A DNA stretch of 64,000 bases from assembly GCF_022213065.1 (NCBI RefSeq), contig NZ_JAKLJA010000002.1, positions 186,001 through 250,000 on the forward strand. Direction: 5' to 3'. The stretch is from Paraburkholderia tagetis (GTDB lineage: Bacteria > Pseudomonadota > Gammaproteobacteria > Burkholderiales > Burkholderiaceae). Below are positions 1-8,556 of the stretch, piece by piece. A model generated the notes under the pieces. That model was not told where the DNA came from. It saw only the letters and a list, made by a program, of their open reading frames with translations, and searched no databases. The first letter of the stretch is position 1. Each line of letters begins with the position of its first letter. The position numbers and the translations under genes were made by a program.

Positions 1-1954
1 CGGACGCCGTCTGCGCGCCGCGTTCGCGCCAGCCCGCGACGATCGCGCGCGCGACCGGGTGCGTGCTTGCATCGTCGAGGCTCGCAGCGAGGCGCAGGGC
101 CTCGTCCGCGGGCAGCGCCGCCAGCGCGAGCGTGTCGGTGAGCACCGGCGCGCCGCGCGTGAGCGTGCCGGTCTTGTCGAGCGCGACGGCCTTGAGCAGG
201 CGTCCGCGTTCGAGCCACACGCCGCCCTTTACGAGCATGCCGTTGCGTGCGGCCGCCGCGAGGCCGCTCACGACCGTCACCGGCGTCGAGACGACGAGCG
301 CGCACGGGCACGCGATCACGAGCAGCACGAGCGATTTGTAGAGCCACGCGCTCCACGCGCCGCCGAACGCGAGCGGACCCGCAACGGCGATCAGCACCGC
401 GAGCGCGACGACGGCGGGCGTGTAGTAGCGCGCGAACTGATCGACGAAACGCTGGGTCGGCGCGCGCTGCGCCTGGGCTTCCTGGACCGCCGCCGCGATG
501 CGCGCGAGCGTGCTGTCACGCGCGGCGGCGCTGACGATCGCCTCCACGACGCCGTCGACGACGATGCTGCCCGCGTAGAGCGCATCGCCCTCGGCCTTGT
601 CGACGGGCAGGCTCTCGCCGGTGATGGGCGCCTGATCGAGCGCCGCGCGGCCCGCGACCACGCGCGCATCGACCGGCACGCGCTCGCCCGTGCGCACGCG
701 GACGCGCTCGCCGACGGCCACTTCGGCAACGGCGCGGGTGCGCCATTCGCCGGGCTGCTGTGCAGTCTGTTGCGCGATCTGCTGTGCCGGTTGCGGGGTC
801 GACTGCGGGGTCGACTGCGGGATCAACTGCCGGGTCGGCTGAGCGCTTGCGGCGCAAGCGGCCATCCACACCTCGGCGGTTTCCGGCGCGAGCGCGGTGA
901 GCGAGCGGATTGCCTGACGCGCACGTTCGAGCGAAAGCGCTTCGATCTCTTCGGCCAACGCGAACAGGAACACGACCATGGCCGCCTCGGGCCACTTGCC
1001 GATGACGACAGCGCCCGCGACCGCCAGCGACATCAGGAAATAGATGTTGATCGTGAAATTCTTGAGCGCGACCCAGCCTTTGCGCAGCGTCGGCACACCC
1101 GCGCACAACAGCGAGACAACCGTGCAGACGAGCACCGGCACGCCGGTTTCATGGCCCGTGCGCCACGCAAGCACTTCGGCGCCGGCCGCTGCGATGCCGC
1201 TCGCGGCGAGCAGCAGCTTCTGGCGCAGCGCGAGGCCGGGGCCGTGCGCCGACGGCTCCGCGCTCGCACTGGCTGGCGCCGCGTCGTCGAGCGGACGCGG
1301 CGCCATGTCGAGTGCGCGCAGTGCGGCTTCAAACGGCTTCGCATCGGACAGCCGATGGTAGACCGTCAGCTCGCGCGCGAGCAGATCGAAGTCGAGACGC
1401 ACGACGCCCTGCATCGGATCGAGGCGCTTGCGGATGAGCCGCTCCTCGGTCGGGCAATCCATGTTGTCGATGCGGTAGCGCGCGCGCTGCGCGCCCACCG
1501 GTGCGCTCGCCTGCACGCCGCTGCGAGTGGATTGCAGCGCGGCGGCGCCGCTACAACAGGAGGCGGCTTCGTGTGCGGAGTGGTCGTGGCCCGCGTGATC
1601 GTGGGAATGATCGTGGCCGGCGGCGTGATCGTGGCTGCAAGCCTGGCCGTGTTCATGGTCATGACTGTGCGCATGATCGTGGTCATGGCTGCATGCGTGC
1701 CCATGGCCGTGATCGTCGTGGTCGTGCCGATGCCCGTGGTCATGATCGTCGGCAGCGGCATCCGCATGGGTGTGCCCGCGATCCGCGTCGGCGTGTGCGT
1801 GTGCGCAGCCGCACGCGTGCTTATCCCCCGCCTTGTCGAGCGAGACTGCCGACTCCGTCGAGCCCGTCGAGCCCGACACCGCCGCATCCCGCCCGTTTTC
1901 GCGCGCCCGAAACCGTTGCGCGAGCACAAACCGCGACCAGAAATCCTGGACCAT
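1..1954 (-). CDS. cadA: P1B-type Zn/Cd/Pb-exporting ATPase, C-terminus beyond the window
   Basis: This inner-membrane pump exports divalent soft metals at the expense of ATP. About 651 codons are visible from ATG at 1954, which has GGGAGAA seven bases upstream; the frame is open to the window edge. Residues 46-128 form an unusually long His/Asp/Cys-rich tract, likely a metal-binding tail. An HMA-like domain with MDCPTEE (not GMTCxxC) lies near residue 165. TGES (actuator), CPC in the metal-binding membrane helix and the DKTGTLT phosphorylation loop are all readable. CPC plus the divergent MerR gene point to Zn/Cd/Pb rather than copper. The exact metal order of preference cannot be read from sequence; zntA would be an equally valid name. 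Confidence 0.93.
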   Translation of the reverse strand, partial: MVQDFWSRFVLAQRFRARENGRDAAVSGSTGSTESAVSLDKAGDKHACGCAHAHADADRGHTHADAAADDHDHGHRHDHDDHGHGHACSHDHDHAHSHDHEHGQACSHDHAAGHDHSHDHAGHDHSAHEAASCCSGAAALQSTRSGVQASAPVGAQRARYRIDNMDCPTEERLIRKRLDPMQGVVRLDFDLLARELTVYHRLSDAKPFEAALRALDMAPRPLDDAAPASASAEPSAHGPGLALRQKLLLAASGIAAAGAEVLAWRTGHETGVPVLVCTVVSLLCAGVPTLRKGWVALKNFTINIYFLMSLAVAGAVVIGKWPEAAMVVFLFALAEEIEALSLERARQAIRSLTALAPETAEVWMAACAASAQPTRQLIPQSTPQSTPQPAQQIAQQTAQQPGEWRTRAVAEVAVGERVRVRTGERVPVDARVVAGRAALDQAPITGESLPVDKAEGDALYAGSIVVDGVVEAIVSAAARDSTLARIAAAVQEAQAQRAPTQRFVDQFARYYTPAVVALAVLIAVAGPLAFGGAWSAWLYKSLVLLVIACPCALVVSTPVTVVSGLAAAARNGMLVKGGVWLERGRLLKAVALDKTGTLTRGAPVLTDTLALAALPADEALRLAASLDDASTHPVARAIVAGWRERGAQTAS

Positions 1955-1983
1955 GGCCCATTTCTCCCAAAAGTGACAGAATC

Positions 1984-2014
1984 ATTGAACAGCCTGTAGC
2001 CGCTACAGGGTCAA
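1984..2014 (-). promoter_or_regulatory. MerR-type operator and promoter for the metal ATPase
   Basis: Read on the minus strand, TTGACC (2014-2009) and TTCAAT (1989-1984) are separated by 19 bp, the over-long spacer typical of promoters activated by MerR proteins. The spacer holds the perfect inverted repeat CCTGTAGC-C-GCTACAGG (1993-2009), close to the known CadR/PbrR site. It lies between the divergent ATPase and regulator genes, so it probably serves both. Confidence 0.9.
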
Positions 2015-2036
2015 GCCATTTGGGAGAACTGCGACC

Positions 2037-2498
2037 ATGAGAATCGGTGAACTGGCGCGCCAGGCCCATTGCGACGTCGAAACGGTGCGCTTCTACGAAC
2101 GCGAGGGCCTGCTCGACGAGCCGGCGCGCGAAACCAACGGTTACCGCAGCTACACGGGCGCGCACGCCGCGCAGCTGAACTTCATCCGCCATTGCCGCTC
2201 GCTCGGCATCGGCCTCGCCGACATCCGCATGCTGCGGCGCTACCAGGCCGACCCGAGCCAGCCCTGCGACGAAGTAAACCAGTTGATCGATTGCCAGATT
2301 GTGCGCATTCACGAGCAGATCGAATCGATGCGCGTGCTCGAGCAGCAATTGCGCACGCTGCGCGAGAGCTGTCATGCCCACCACAACAGCAGCAGCGCCG
2401 AATGCGGAATCATGAAGAACCTGGAGCAGCCCATCGACGAGGAAAGCTGTTCCTGCCACGCGGAAGCCGCGCACGACGAAACGGCAGCCAAGGGATAA
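2037..2498 (+). CDS. cadR: MerR-family Cd(II)/Pb(II)-responsive regulator
   Basis: This 153-aa cytoplasmic metal sensor represses and, when metal is bound, activates the divergent ATPase promoter. The N-terminal winged HTH (residues 1-70, starting MRIGELARQ and containing VRFYEREGLL) is followed by a dimerisation helix. Cys77, Cys112 and Cys123 fall at the positions that bind Cd/Pb in CadR/PbrR proteins. A further Cys/His tail (ESCSCH near 137-141) resembles the C-terminal extension of CadR. The start at 2037 is supported by GGGAGA about ten bases upstream. Choice between the names cadR and pbrR is a matter of ligand preference that sequence does not settle. Confidence 0.92.
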   Translation: MRIGELARQAHCDVETVRFYEREGLLDEPARETNGYRSYTGAHAAQLNFIRHCRSLGIGLADIRMLRRYQADPSQPCDEVNQLIDCQIVRIHEQIESMRVLEQQLRTLRESCHAHHNSSSAECGIMKNLEQPIDEESCSCHAEAAHDETAAKG

Positions 2499-2675
2499 AG
2501 CCCGCAAGCGTGGCGAACGATGCGCGCGGGGCATGTGCATCGCAGAGCTAAACGGCAGCGCGAGCGGCCGCCCGGGACGCCGCCGAAACCCGGACGCGGT
2601 CCCGGATTTCGGCCCATTGAATCGAACCTGTTCGATTCCTTCTTCAGCCCGGAATTCAGCCCGGCATTCAGCCCA

Positions 2676-4136
2676 TCAAGGCGCTGAAGCGATCACCTCG
2701 GCCACCGCGGCGGTGAGCTTCTTCGCATACGGCACGTGCAGGAACTCGTTCGGCCCATGCGCATTCGACTTCGGGCCGAGCACGCCGCACACCATGAACT
2801 GCGACTTCGGAAAACCGGCCTTCAGCACGTTCATCAGCGGAATCGTGCCGCCCTGACCGAGATACGCGCAGTCCGCGCCGAAATGGGTGCGCGAAGCCGC
2901 ATCGAGCGCCTGTGAGAGCCACGGCGCCAGCTCCGGCGCGCTCCAGCCGTTGGCCGCGCCCGTGTCCGGCTTGAACGTGACTTTCGCGTTATAGGGCGGG
3001 TCGAGTTCGAGCAGGGCCTTTAGCTCGGCGACGGCCTTCGACGCCTCCACCAGCGGCGGCAGGCGCAGCGAGAGCTTGAATGCCGTGCGCGGACGCAGCA
3101 CGTTGCCTGCGTCGGCGAGTGCGGGCAGGCCCGCCGCGCCGGTCACGGAAAGCGATGGGCGCCACGTCGAATCGAGCAGCGCCTGCTGCGGGTCCGTGGT
3201 CTTGGGCAGCACGGGCCGGCCGTCCTGGCCGCATGCCCAGGGCAGGCCCTTCCAGACGCTATCGCCGAGAATCTTTGCCGTGGCCTCGGCCTCGGCAAGA
3301 CGCGTGGACGGAATCGCGCAATGGAAGCCCTTGGGCAGGAGCGTCCCGCTCGCGGCGTCTTCGAGACGCTCGAACAGTTGGCGCATCACCCGGAAGCTCG
3401 ACGGCGCAATGCCGCCATAAGAGCCGGAATGGATGCCCTCTTCGAGCACCTCGACTTCCAGATCGCCCGCTACGAGACCGCGCAGCGAAGTAGTGAGCCA
3501 GAGCTGATCGTAGTTGCCCGCGCCCGAATCCAGACAGACGACGAGCCCGACCGTGCCCAGACGCTCGCGCAACGCGTCGACATACGGCAGCAGGTCGTAG
3601 CTGCCCGACTCCTCGCAAGTCTCGATAAGGCCCACGCAACGCGGACGCTCGATGCCCTGGGCGTCGAGCGCGGCCAGCGCGGTGACGCTCGCGTAGATGG
3701 CGTAGCCGTCGTCCGCGCCGCCGCGCCCATAGAGGCGGCCGTCTTCGAGCTTGGGCGTCCAGGGCCCGAGGTCGTTGCGCCAGCCGGCGAACTCCGGCTG
3801 CTTGTCGAGGTGGCCATACAGCACGACGGTCTCGTGACTACCCGAGCGCGTGGCCGGCACCTCGAAGAAGATCACCGGCGTGCGGCCCGGCAACCGCACG
3901 ATTTCGAGCTTCAGGCCGCGCACGGGCTGCGTTTCGGCCCACTTCGCGGCCTCCTGCACGACGCGCTCGAGATAGCCGTGCTTCGCCCAGTCGGCATCGA
4001 ACGCCGGGCTCTTTGCGGGCACCGCGATGTAGTCGGTAAGCGCCGGAACGATTTCGTCATTCCATTTGCGCTCCACGAACGCGCGCAATGCGTCGTGATC
4101 CAGTTGCCGGAGGTCCTCTGTCGTGTCTGAGCTCAT
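2676..4136 (-). CDS. M20-family metallopeptidase
   Basis: Predicted dizinc exopeptidase or deacylase, probably cytoplasmic because no signal peptide is visible. From the ATG at 4136 it is 486 aa. Metal ligands are readable: His109 and Asp111 in YGHLD, the bridging Asp142 in GRGGADD, the catalytic/base pair Glu175-Glu176 in ETCEESG, and a late His in SNAHGPNE. The middle part (roughly residues 220-380) is the lid/dimerisation domain of the family. Longer starts at 4169 or 4205 are open but add a poorly conserved leader; the ribosome binding site is weak at all three. It appears monocistronic. Substrate (dipeptides, carboxypeptidase G2-like or other) is not determined. Confidence 0.88.
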   Translation of the reverse strand: MSSDTTEDLRQLDHDALRAFVERKWNDEIVPALTDYIAVPAKSPAFDADWAKHGYLERVVQEAAKWAETQPVRGLKLEIVRLPGRTPVIFFEVPATRSGSHETVVLYGHLDKQPEFAGWRNDLGPWTPKLEDGRLYGRGGADDGYAIYASVTALAALDAQGIERPRCVGLIETCEESGSYDLLPYVDALRERLGTVGLVVCLDSGAGNYDQLWLTTSLRGLVAGDLEVEVLEEGIHSGSYGGIAPSSFRVMRQLFERLEDAASGTLLPKGFHCAIPSTRLAEAEATAKILGDSVWKGLPWACGQDGRPVLPKTTDPQQALLDSTWRPSLSVTGAAGLPALADAGNVLRPRTAFKLSLRLPPLVEASKAVAELKALLELDPPYNAKVTFKPDTGAANGWSAPELAPWLSQALDAASRTHFGADCAYLGQGGTIPLMNVLKAGFPKSQFMVCGVLGPKSNAHGPNEFLHVPYAKKLTAAVAEVIASAP

Positions 4137-4313
4137 GGTGCGAATACCGTGCGGAAAAACGTAAATCATAGACCCGAACCCCTTATGCCGACAGGGCTTC
4201 GACACAAACTCGCCACGGCGTTGGCCATCCGGCCAGGCGCGTCATGCGCGCGAGGCCGAACCGCGCGACAATAAACAATCGGGTCAGTGACATCCTGCTG
4301 GGGAGGACAGGCC

Positions 4314-4664
4314 ATGGTGAGCCATTCCGTCTTCGAGATCATCGTTCTGCTGGCTGCGGTCGCGCTCTATTTCCTGCCCGCGCTGATTGCGGAGCGCCGC
4401 GTGCGCGACGATCTGCTGACGATCGCCCTCTTCAACGCGGTGCTCGGCTGGACGGTGCTCGGCTGGCTGCTTGCGCTCTCGTGGGCACTGCAGCCGAATC
4501 CGCCGAAAAATATCGGCGGCAACGTGAAGGAAAGGCAGCGGCGTCTGGGCATGCTGCTGTTCTCGCGTCAACTCGACGACCGCGTCCAGGCGCGCGAGGC
4601 CCGCGAGGCACGCGAGGCACGCGAAGCCGAGCGCGGACGTTCGTCGGGACGTTCGTCACATTGA
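4314..4664 (+). CDS. Small membrane protein of the superinfection-immunity family
   Basis: 116 aa with two hydrophobic segments (roughly residues 7-24 and 38-60) and a charged cytoplasmic C-terminus, matching the organisation of the Imm_superinfect family (named after phage T4 Imm). Most bacterial members have no known role. The start is fixed by the strong GGGGAGG at 4301-4307, just upstream of ATG 4314. The C-terminal tail contains an in-frame 9-bp tandem repeat encoding REA/AREA units (about 4592-4628), which could vary in copy number. The family call rests on remembered features of the first 70 residues and is moderately secure. Confidence 0.72.
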   Translation: MVSHSVFEIIVLLAAVALYFLPALIAERRVRDDLLTIALFNAVLGWTVLGWLLALSWALQPNPPKNIGGNVKERQRRLGMLLFSRQLDDRVQAREAREAREAREAERGRSSGRSSH

Positions 4665-4820
4665 GAGACCTGGCCGAACGGCCAAAGCGCCCGCCGCGCC
4701 GGGCACGCACGCCGTTTGCATGAAATAATTACGCACCTAGCCGCCGCGCACGCCGGTCCACCACCATGCGTGCCACAACTTTCCCCAAGCCGCTTTACCC
4801 GCATGCCCCTGGAGCCCGCC

Positions 4821-5453
4821 ATGCCCCATGTCGCCCCGCTGCTCGCCTTTGCCGCCGTCGCCCTCGGCATGGCGCTCACGCCCGGACCCAACATGATCTA
4901 TCTGATCTCGCGCTCGATCTGCCAGGGTCGCAAGGCGGGCCTCATTTCGCTCGGCGGGGTCGCGCTCGGGTTCATTTTCTACATGCTGTGCGCCGCGTTC
5001 GGCATTACGGCGCTGCTGCTGGCCGTGCCCTTTGCGTACGACGCGCTGCGCCTCGGCGGCGCGCTCTATCTGGCCTGGCTCGCCTGGCAGACGCTCAAGC
5101 CGGGCGGACGCTCGCCGTTCCAGGTGCGGGAACTGACGCCCGACCCGCCGCGCAAGCTCTTTCTCATGGGCTTCGTCACGAACTTGCTGAACCCGAAAGT
5201 GGCGATCCTCTATCTCTCGCTGCTGCCGCAGTTCATCGACCCGGCCAAGGGCAGCGTGCTCGCGCAATCGATCGAGCTAGGCGCGGTGCAGATCGTGCTC
5301 TCGGTCAGCGTGAACGCCACTGCGGCAATCACGGCGGGCACGATTGCGTCGTTCCTGTCCGGCCGCCCGAAGTGGCTGGCGTTTCAGCGGTATCTGATGG
5401 GGACGGTACTGGCCGGCCTGGCCGTGCGGATCGCGGCGGAAGGGCAACGCTGA
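4821..5453 (+). CDS. LysE/RhtB-family amino acid exporter
   Basis: A 210-aa inner-membrane exporter with about six hydrophobic segments. Family signatures are the early TPGPNM motif near residue 20, the Gly-rich first repeat (CQGRKAGL, GVALGF) and the central NLLNPKVAIL. ATG 4821 is preceded by GGAG at a six-base spacing. An upstream in-frame extension to 4716 lacks a good ribosome binding site. LysE/RhtB proteins export amino acids or homoserine lactone-like compounds; no substrate can be assigned here. The gene is convergent with the small gene at 5538-5831. Confidence 0.88.
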   Translation: MPHVAPLLAFAAVALGMALTPGPNMIYLISRSICQGRKAGLISLGGVALGFIFYMLCAAFGITALLLAVPFAYDALRLGGALYLAWLAWQTLKPGGRSPFQVRELTPDPPRKLFLMGFVTNLLNPKVAILYLSLLPQFIDPAKGSVLAQSIELGAVQIVLSVSVNATAAITAGTIASFLSGRPKWLAFQRYLMGTVLAGLAVRIAAEGQR

Positions 5454-5463
5454 GGCGTTGCCC
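5442..5463. terminator. Hairpin overlapping the LysE stop codon
   Basis: GGGCAACGC-TGAG-GCGTTGCCC forms a perfect 9-bp stem across the exporter stop codon, between two convergent genes. There is no T-tract on either strand, so intrinsic termination is uncertain. Confidence 0.4.
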
Positions 5464-5537
5464 GAGGGCGCGCCTGCGGGATTGCCCGCGCTAGCGGGCG
5501 GCCCTGCACGCTACGACCGGCTCATTTCGCCACGGTG

Positions 5538-5831
5538 TCAAGCGCGCCTGTTGGCTCGGGCTACTGGCATGCGCAGCTTGACCGAAGCCGCCGAAATCAG
5601 ACGCGGCTCGATTTGGACCATGTCTTGCGCAAACATGTCCTGACGCAATTCACCCTGGTCGTCGAACCACTGGCAGATCAGCCAATGGCCGTTCGCAAAG
5701 CCAACAGGCCCTGCGTGCATGACGGTCATGCGCGGCCCACCCGATCTCAGGGTAACCACGTCGCCAACGCCGGCCGTGGCGGCCATGGCGGCGCGTTCGT
5801 TTTCTGCAAGCTCAATGTGCGTATTCAGCAT
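5538..5831 (-). CDS. DUF2158 (YodC-like) protein
   Basis: A 97-aa soluble protein. The centre carries the DUF2158 pattern: GDVVTLRSGGPRMTV, a short loop, then CQWFDDQGELRQD. These proteins are small beta-barrel-like domains of unknown function, common in proteobacteria. The N-terminal 20 residues and C-terminal Arg-rich tail are variable. ATG 5831 has GCGAGG about ten bases upstream; an internal Met at residue 16 is an alternative start. It faces the LysE gene tail to tail and has a long non-coding region upstream. Confidence 0.75.
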   Translation of the reverse strand: MLNTHIELAENERAAMAATAGVGDVVTLRSGGPRMTVMHAGPVGFANGHWLICQWFDDQGELRQDMFAQDMVQIEPRLISAASVKLRMPVARANRRA

Positions 5832-6551
5832 GGCGCTGCCTCGCTAATCAGGTCGCTCATCGAATAATTCCCGATGCGGACTCCCTCTTCCGCATGCAGG
5901 CCCCTTTTGTTGATAATATATTCGGGCGACCGTTAATAAGTCCGGCAAGACTAGCAATGCGAATTAAATCGCGCAAGTGGGTTTGCCCGAAAATACGGGA
6001 AAACCGCCATTAATCCCATGAAAATCAACTCGCGCAATCACGCTACGCGTGACGCCGCCACCTGTACGCCTGCGGGGCTTTTCGGACACCTGCGCCGCAC
6101 AAACAGTCATATTATTTGCCCATGCAAGGCTAATTAAGCAATACGCAAGCAAGCCTTAAGCGTCGATATTTCAAGCATTAACTGGATGGTTCAAAATCGC
6201 ACGTCACTGCGGGGAAACCCCAAAATGCTTATCGAAAATCGCTCGTTCGTTTTATTTTCGGCCCGTGGATCGCTCAAATATTTTGGCTACAGGGTGGGAA
6301 AACTAACGGTACGGCGGAGAAAATCCCGACCATGAAATATGGCCGTCACGATTATGGGGAAGCGTGAAAGAAGCGAAAGAGAACAAGCGGAAATGAAAAG
6401 GCCGCCCGGCGAAGACGGGTGGCCAATCGGGACATGTCCAGATCCGCTGCATGACAACATTCTGGTAAAAATCAGGGCCGGAGCTCATGCGCCCCGGATC
6501 TCCGCACCGACAGCCGGCAGCCGGCGCTGCAAGCCGGCTCGCCCTTTCCCC
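5832..6551. other. 720-bp spacer, AT-richer than its surroundings
   Basis: No convincing gene is present. The first half is AT-rich and contains TTGATAATATATTC near 5909-5922. An imperfect hairpin GGCCGCCCG/CGGGTGGCC lies near 6400-6424, and repeated GCCGGC stems lie near 6508-6540 just downstream of the minus-strand operon end, where they could act in termination. Short open frames here show no family resemblance. Confidence 0.5.
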
Positions 6552-7118
6552 TTACTCCGGAAACGGCAGCGAGGTCTGGCCTTCGGCGCGCATGCCGAAC
6601 ACGTTGAGCGTCATCGCCACGAGCGCGTAATAGCCCAACAGGCCAACGAGGTTGATCGTGGTCTCGTGCCCGAAGCGCTCCACCGCGCGCGCATAGGTCG
6701 CGTCGGAGACGCGCTTCGTGTCGTAGAGCTCCGTCGCGAATGCGTAAATAAGCGCGTCGTCGGGCTCGTCGAAAAGCGGTTCCGCGCCGATGCGGATCTG
6801 CTCGGCCAGCGCCTCGGGCACGCCCGCCTTCAGCGCGATCGGATAATGGATATACCACTCCGCCTGTGCCTGCCAGCGCACCGCCGTCACGAGAATCGCC
6901 AGTTCCGAAAGGCGCAGCGAGAGTCCCGTGTTGTAGCGGCAGAACGCGCCCAGACGCTGCGCGTGCTGCGCCAACTCCGGGCTATGGATCCAGCCGAGGA
7001 ACGGCCCGTTCAGATTGCCGCGCGGGCCGGAGAGGATTTCGGCGAGCACCGCTTTCTGCTCGGACGTCGCGCCGGCCGCGTCGAATGCGGGCAGGCGCGG
7101 GTTCTGGGATTGCGTCAT
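6552..7118 (-). CDS. Carboxymuconolactone decarboxylase (CMD/AhpD-like) family protein
   Basis: 188 aa, all-alpha CMD fold. The core runs from about residue 45 (LAQHAQRLGAFCRYN, LSLRLSELAILV) to the C-terminal helix (TTINLVGLLGYYALVAMTLN). The AhpD CxxC redox pair is absent; the region has EWYIHYP instead, as in CMD proteins that act on non-redox substrates or have unknown roles. It is the last gene of a minus-strand operon after the C45 hydrolase and aminotransferase (19-bp gap). GGAG lies nine bases before the ATG. A role in processing the operon's product is inferred from position only. Confidence 0.85.
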   Translation of the reverse strand: MTQSQNPRLPAFDAAGATSEQKAVLAEILSGPRGNLNGPFLGWIHSPELAQHAQRLGAFCRYNTGLSLRLSELAILVTAVRWQAQAEWYIHYPIALKAGVPEALAEQIRIGAEPLFDEPDDALIYAFATELYDTKRVSDATYARAVERFGHETTINLVGLLGYYALVAMTLNVFGMRAEGQTSLPFPE

Positions 7119-7137
7119 CGATAAAGCTCCGGAAAGA

Positions 7138-8487
7138 TCAGGCGGCGTTGGCTACGCCCGTCGCGCTCAGCGCGGCGCCGATCGCGGCGGCCAGGCGCTC
7201 CTCGATCGTATCGATGTTCTGCGCCGTGCAGATGAACGGCGGCGCGAGCAACACGTGATCGCCGTTCCTGCCGTCGACGGTGCCGCCCATCGGGTAGACC
7301 ATCAGGCCGCGCGCGAACGCTTCGCGCTTGATGGCCGCATGCAGCTTGAGCGCCGGGTCGAAAGTAACCTTGCTCTCACGGTCCTTCACAAGCTCCACGC
7401 CCACGAACAGGCCGCGCCCGCGCACGTCGCCCACATACGGATGCTCGACATAGCGCTCGCGCAGGCGCGCACGCAGTTGCTCGCCGCGCGCGAGCACGTT
7501 CTCGAGCAGCTTTTCGTCGGCGATCACGCGCTGCACTTCCAGCGCCGCCGCGCAGGCCGTGGCGTGGCCGATATAGGTGTGGCCGTGCTGGAAGTAGCCG
7601 CTGCCGCCCACGATGGTCTCGTAGATGCGCTGGCTCACGAGCGTCGCGCCGATCGGCTGATAACCCGCGCCCAGCCCCTTCGCGATCGTGAGCAGGTCGG
7701 GCGCGACGCCGTCTTCCTCGCACGCGAACAGATAGCCGGTGCGGCCCATGCCCGACATGATTTCATCGAGGATCAGCAGCACGCCGTAGCGGTCGCACAC
7801 CGCGCGGATCTTGCGGAAATATTCGCGCACCGGCGGCACCGCGCCAGCCGTTGCGCCCACAACCGTTTCCGCGACGAATGCGGCCACGTTCTCAGCGCCG
7901 AGTTCGAGGATCTTCTGTTCGAGCTCGTCGGCGAGGCGCTGCGCATAGGCCTCGTCGGTCTCGCCTTCGTGACGCTCGCGATACGCATAGCACGGGCTCA
8001 CGTGATGCGATTCGATCAGGATCGGCAGGAATGGCTCGCGGCGCCACGCGTTGCCGCCGATCGCCAGCGCGCCGAGCGTGTTGCCGTGATAGCTCTGGCG
8101 GCGCGCGATGAAGTGGCGGCGCGTGAGCTCGCCCTTCTCCACGAAATACTGGCGCGCGAGCTTGAGTGCAGCCTCGATCGCCTCAGAACCGCCTGAGACG
8201 AAATAGACATGGTCGAGCCCGGCGGGCGCGGCGGCGATCAGGTGATCGGCGAGTTGCTCCGATGCCTCGGTCGTGAAGAACGAGGTATGCGCGTACGGCA
8301 GTTGCTGCGCCTGACGCTTGATCGCCTCGATCACGCGCGCGTTGCTATGGCCGAGGCACGAGACGGCGGCGCCGCCGCTCGCGTCGATGTAGCGCTTGCC
8401 GGTGGAGTCGATGATCTCGATCCCCTCGCCCGCCACCGCGACGGGCAAGGTTTGCTTCGGCATCCGATGGAAGACTTTCGTGGACAT
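7138..8487 (-). CDS. Class III (omega) aminotransferase
   Basis: PLP enzyme of 449 aa moving an amino group from an omega-amino acid or amine to a keto acid. Recognisable are the GGAAVSCLGH N-terminal motif, FVSGGSEAIEAALKLA (phosphate cup), the LILDEIMSGMGRTG stretch with the cofactor-binding Asp, and IAKGLGAGYQPIGA with the Schiff-base Lys. ATG 8487 follows GAGAGAGCCC; an ATG seven codons upstream is less likely. It lies between the C45 hydrolase (69 bp upstream) and the CMD gene. The family also includes GABA, putrescine, beta-alanine and taurine transaminases, so the substrate is open. The nearby gabD suggests the product may be a semialdehyde. Confidence 0.92.
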   Translation of the reverse strand: MSTKVFHRMPKQTLPVAVAGEGIEIIDSTGKRYIDASGGAAVSCLGHSNARVIEAIKRQAQQLPYAHTSFFTTEASEQLADHLIAAAPAGLDHVYFVSGGSEAIEAALKLARQYFVEKGELTRRHFIARRQSYHGNTLGALAIGGNAWRREPFLPILIESHHVSPCYAYRERHEGETDEAYAQRLADELEQKILELGAENVAAFVAETVVGATAGAVPPVREYFRKIRAVCDRYGVLLILDEIMSGMGRTGYLFACEEDGVAPDLLTIAKGLGAGYQPIGATLVSQRIYETIVGGSGYFQHGHTYIGHATACAAALEVQRVIADEKLLENVLARGEQLRARLRERYVEHPYVGDVRGRGLFVGVELVKDRESKVTFDPALKLHAAIKREAFARGLMVYPMGGTVDGRNGDHVLLAPPFICTAQNIDTIEERLAAAIGAALSATGVANAA

Positions 8488-8556
8488 GGGCTCTCTCGCT
8501 GAAATCACTGCAATGGGGTTAATTCGTTGAATCTCGTGGTGTGGACGATGCTGCGC

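Noticed and set aside
59..1999. Long open frame (646 codons) on the plus strand
   Set aside because: It is antisense to the metal ATPase, is extremely Arg/Ala-rich and has no domain; it is an artefact of high GC.
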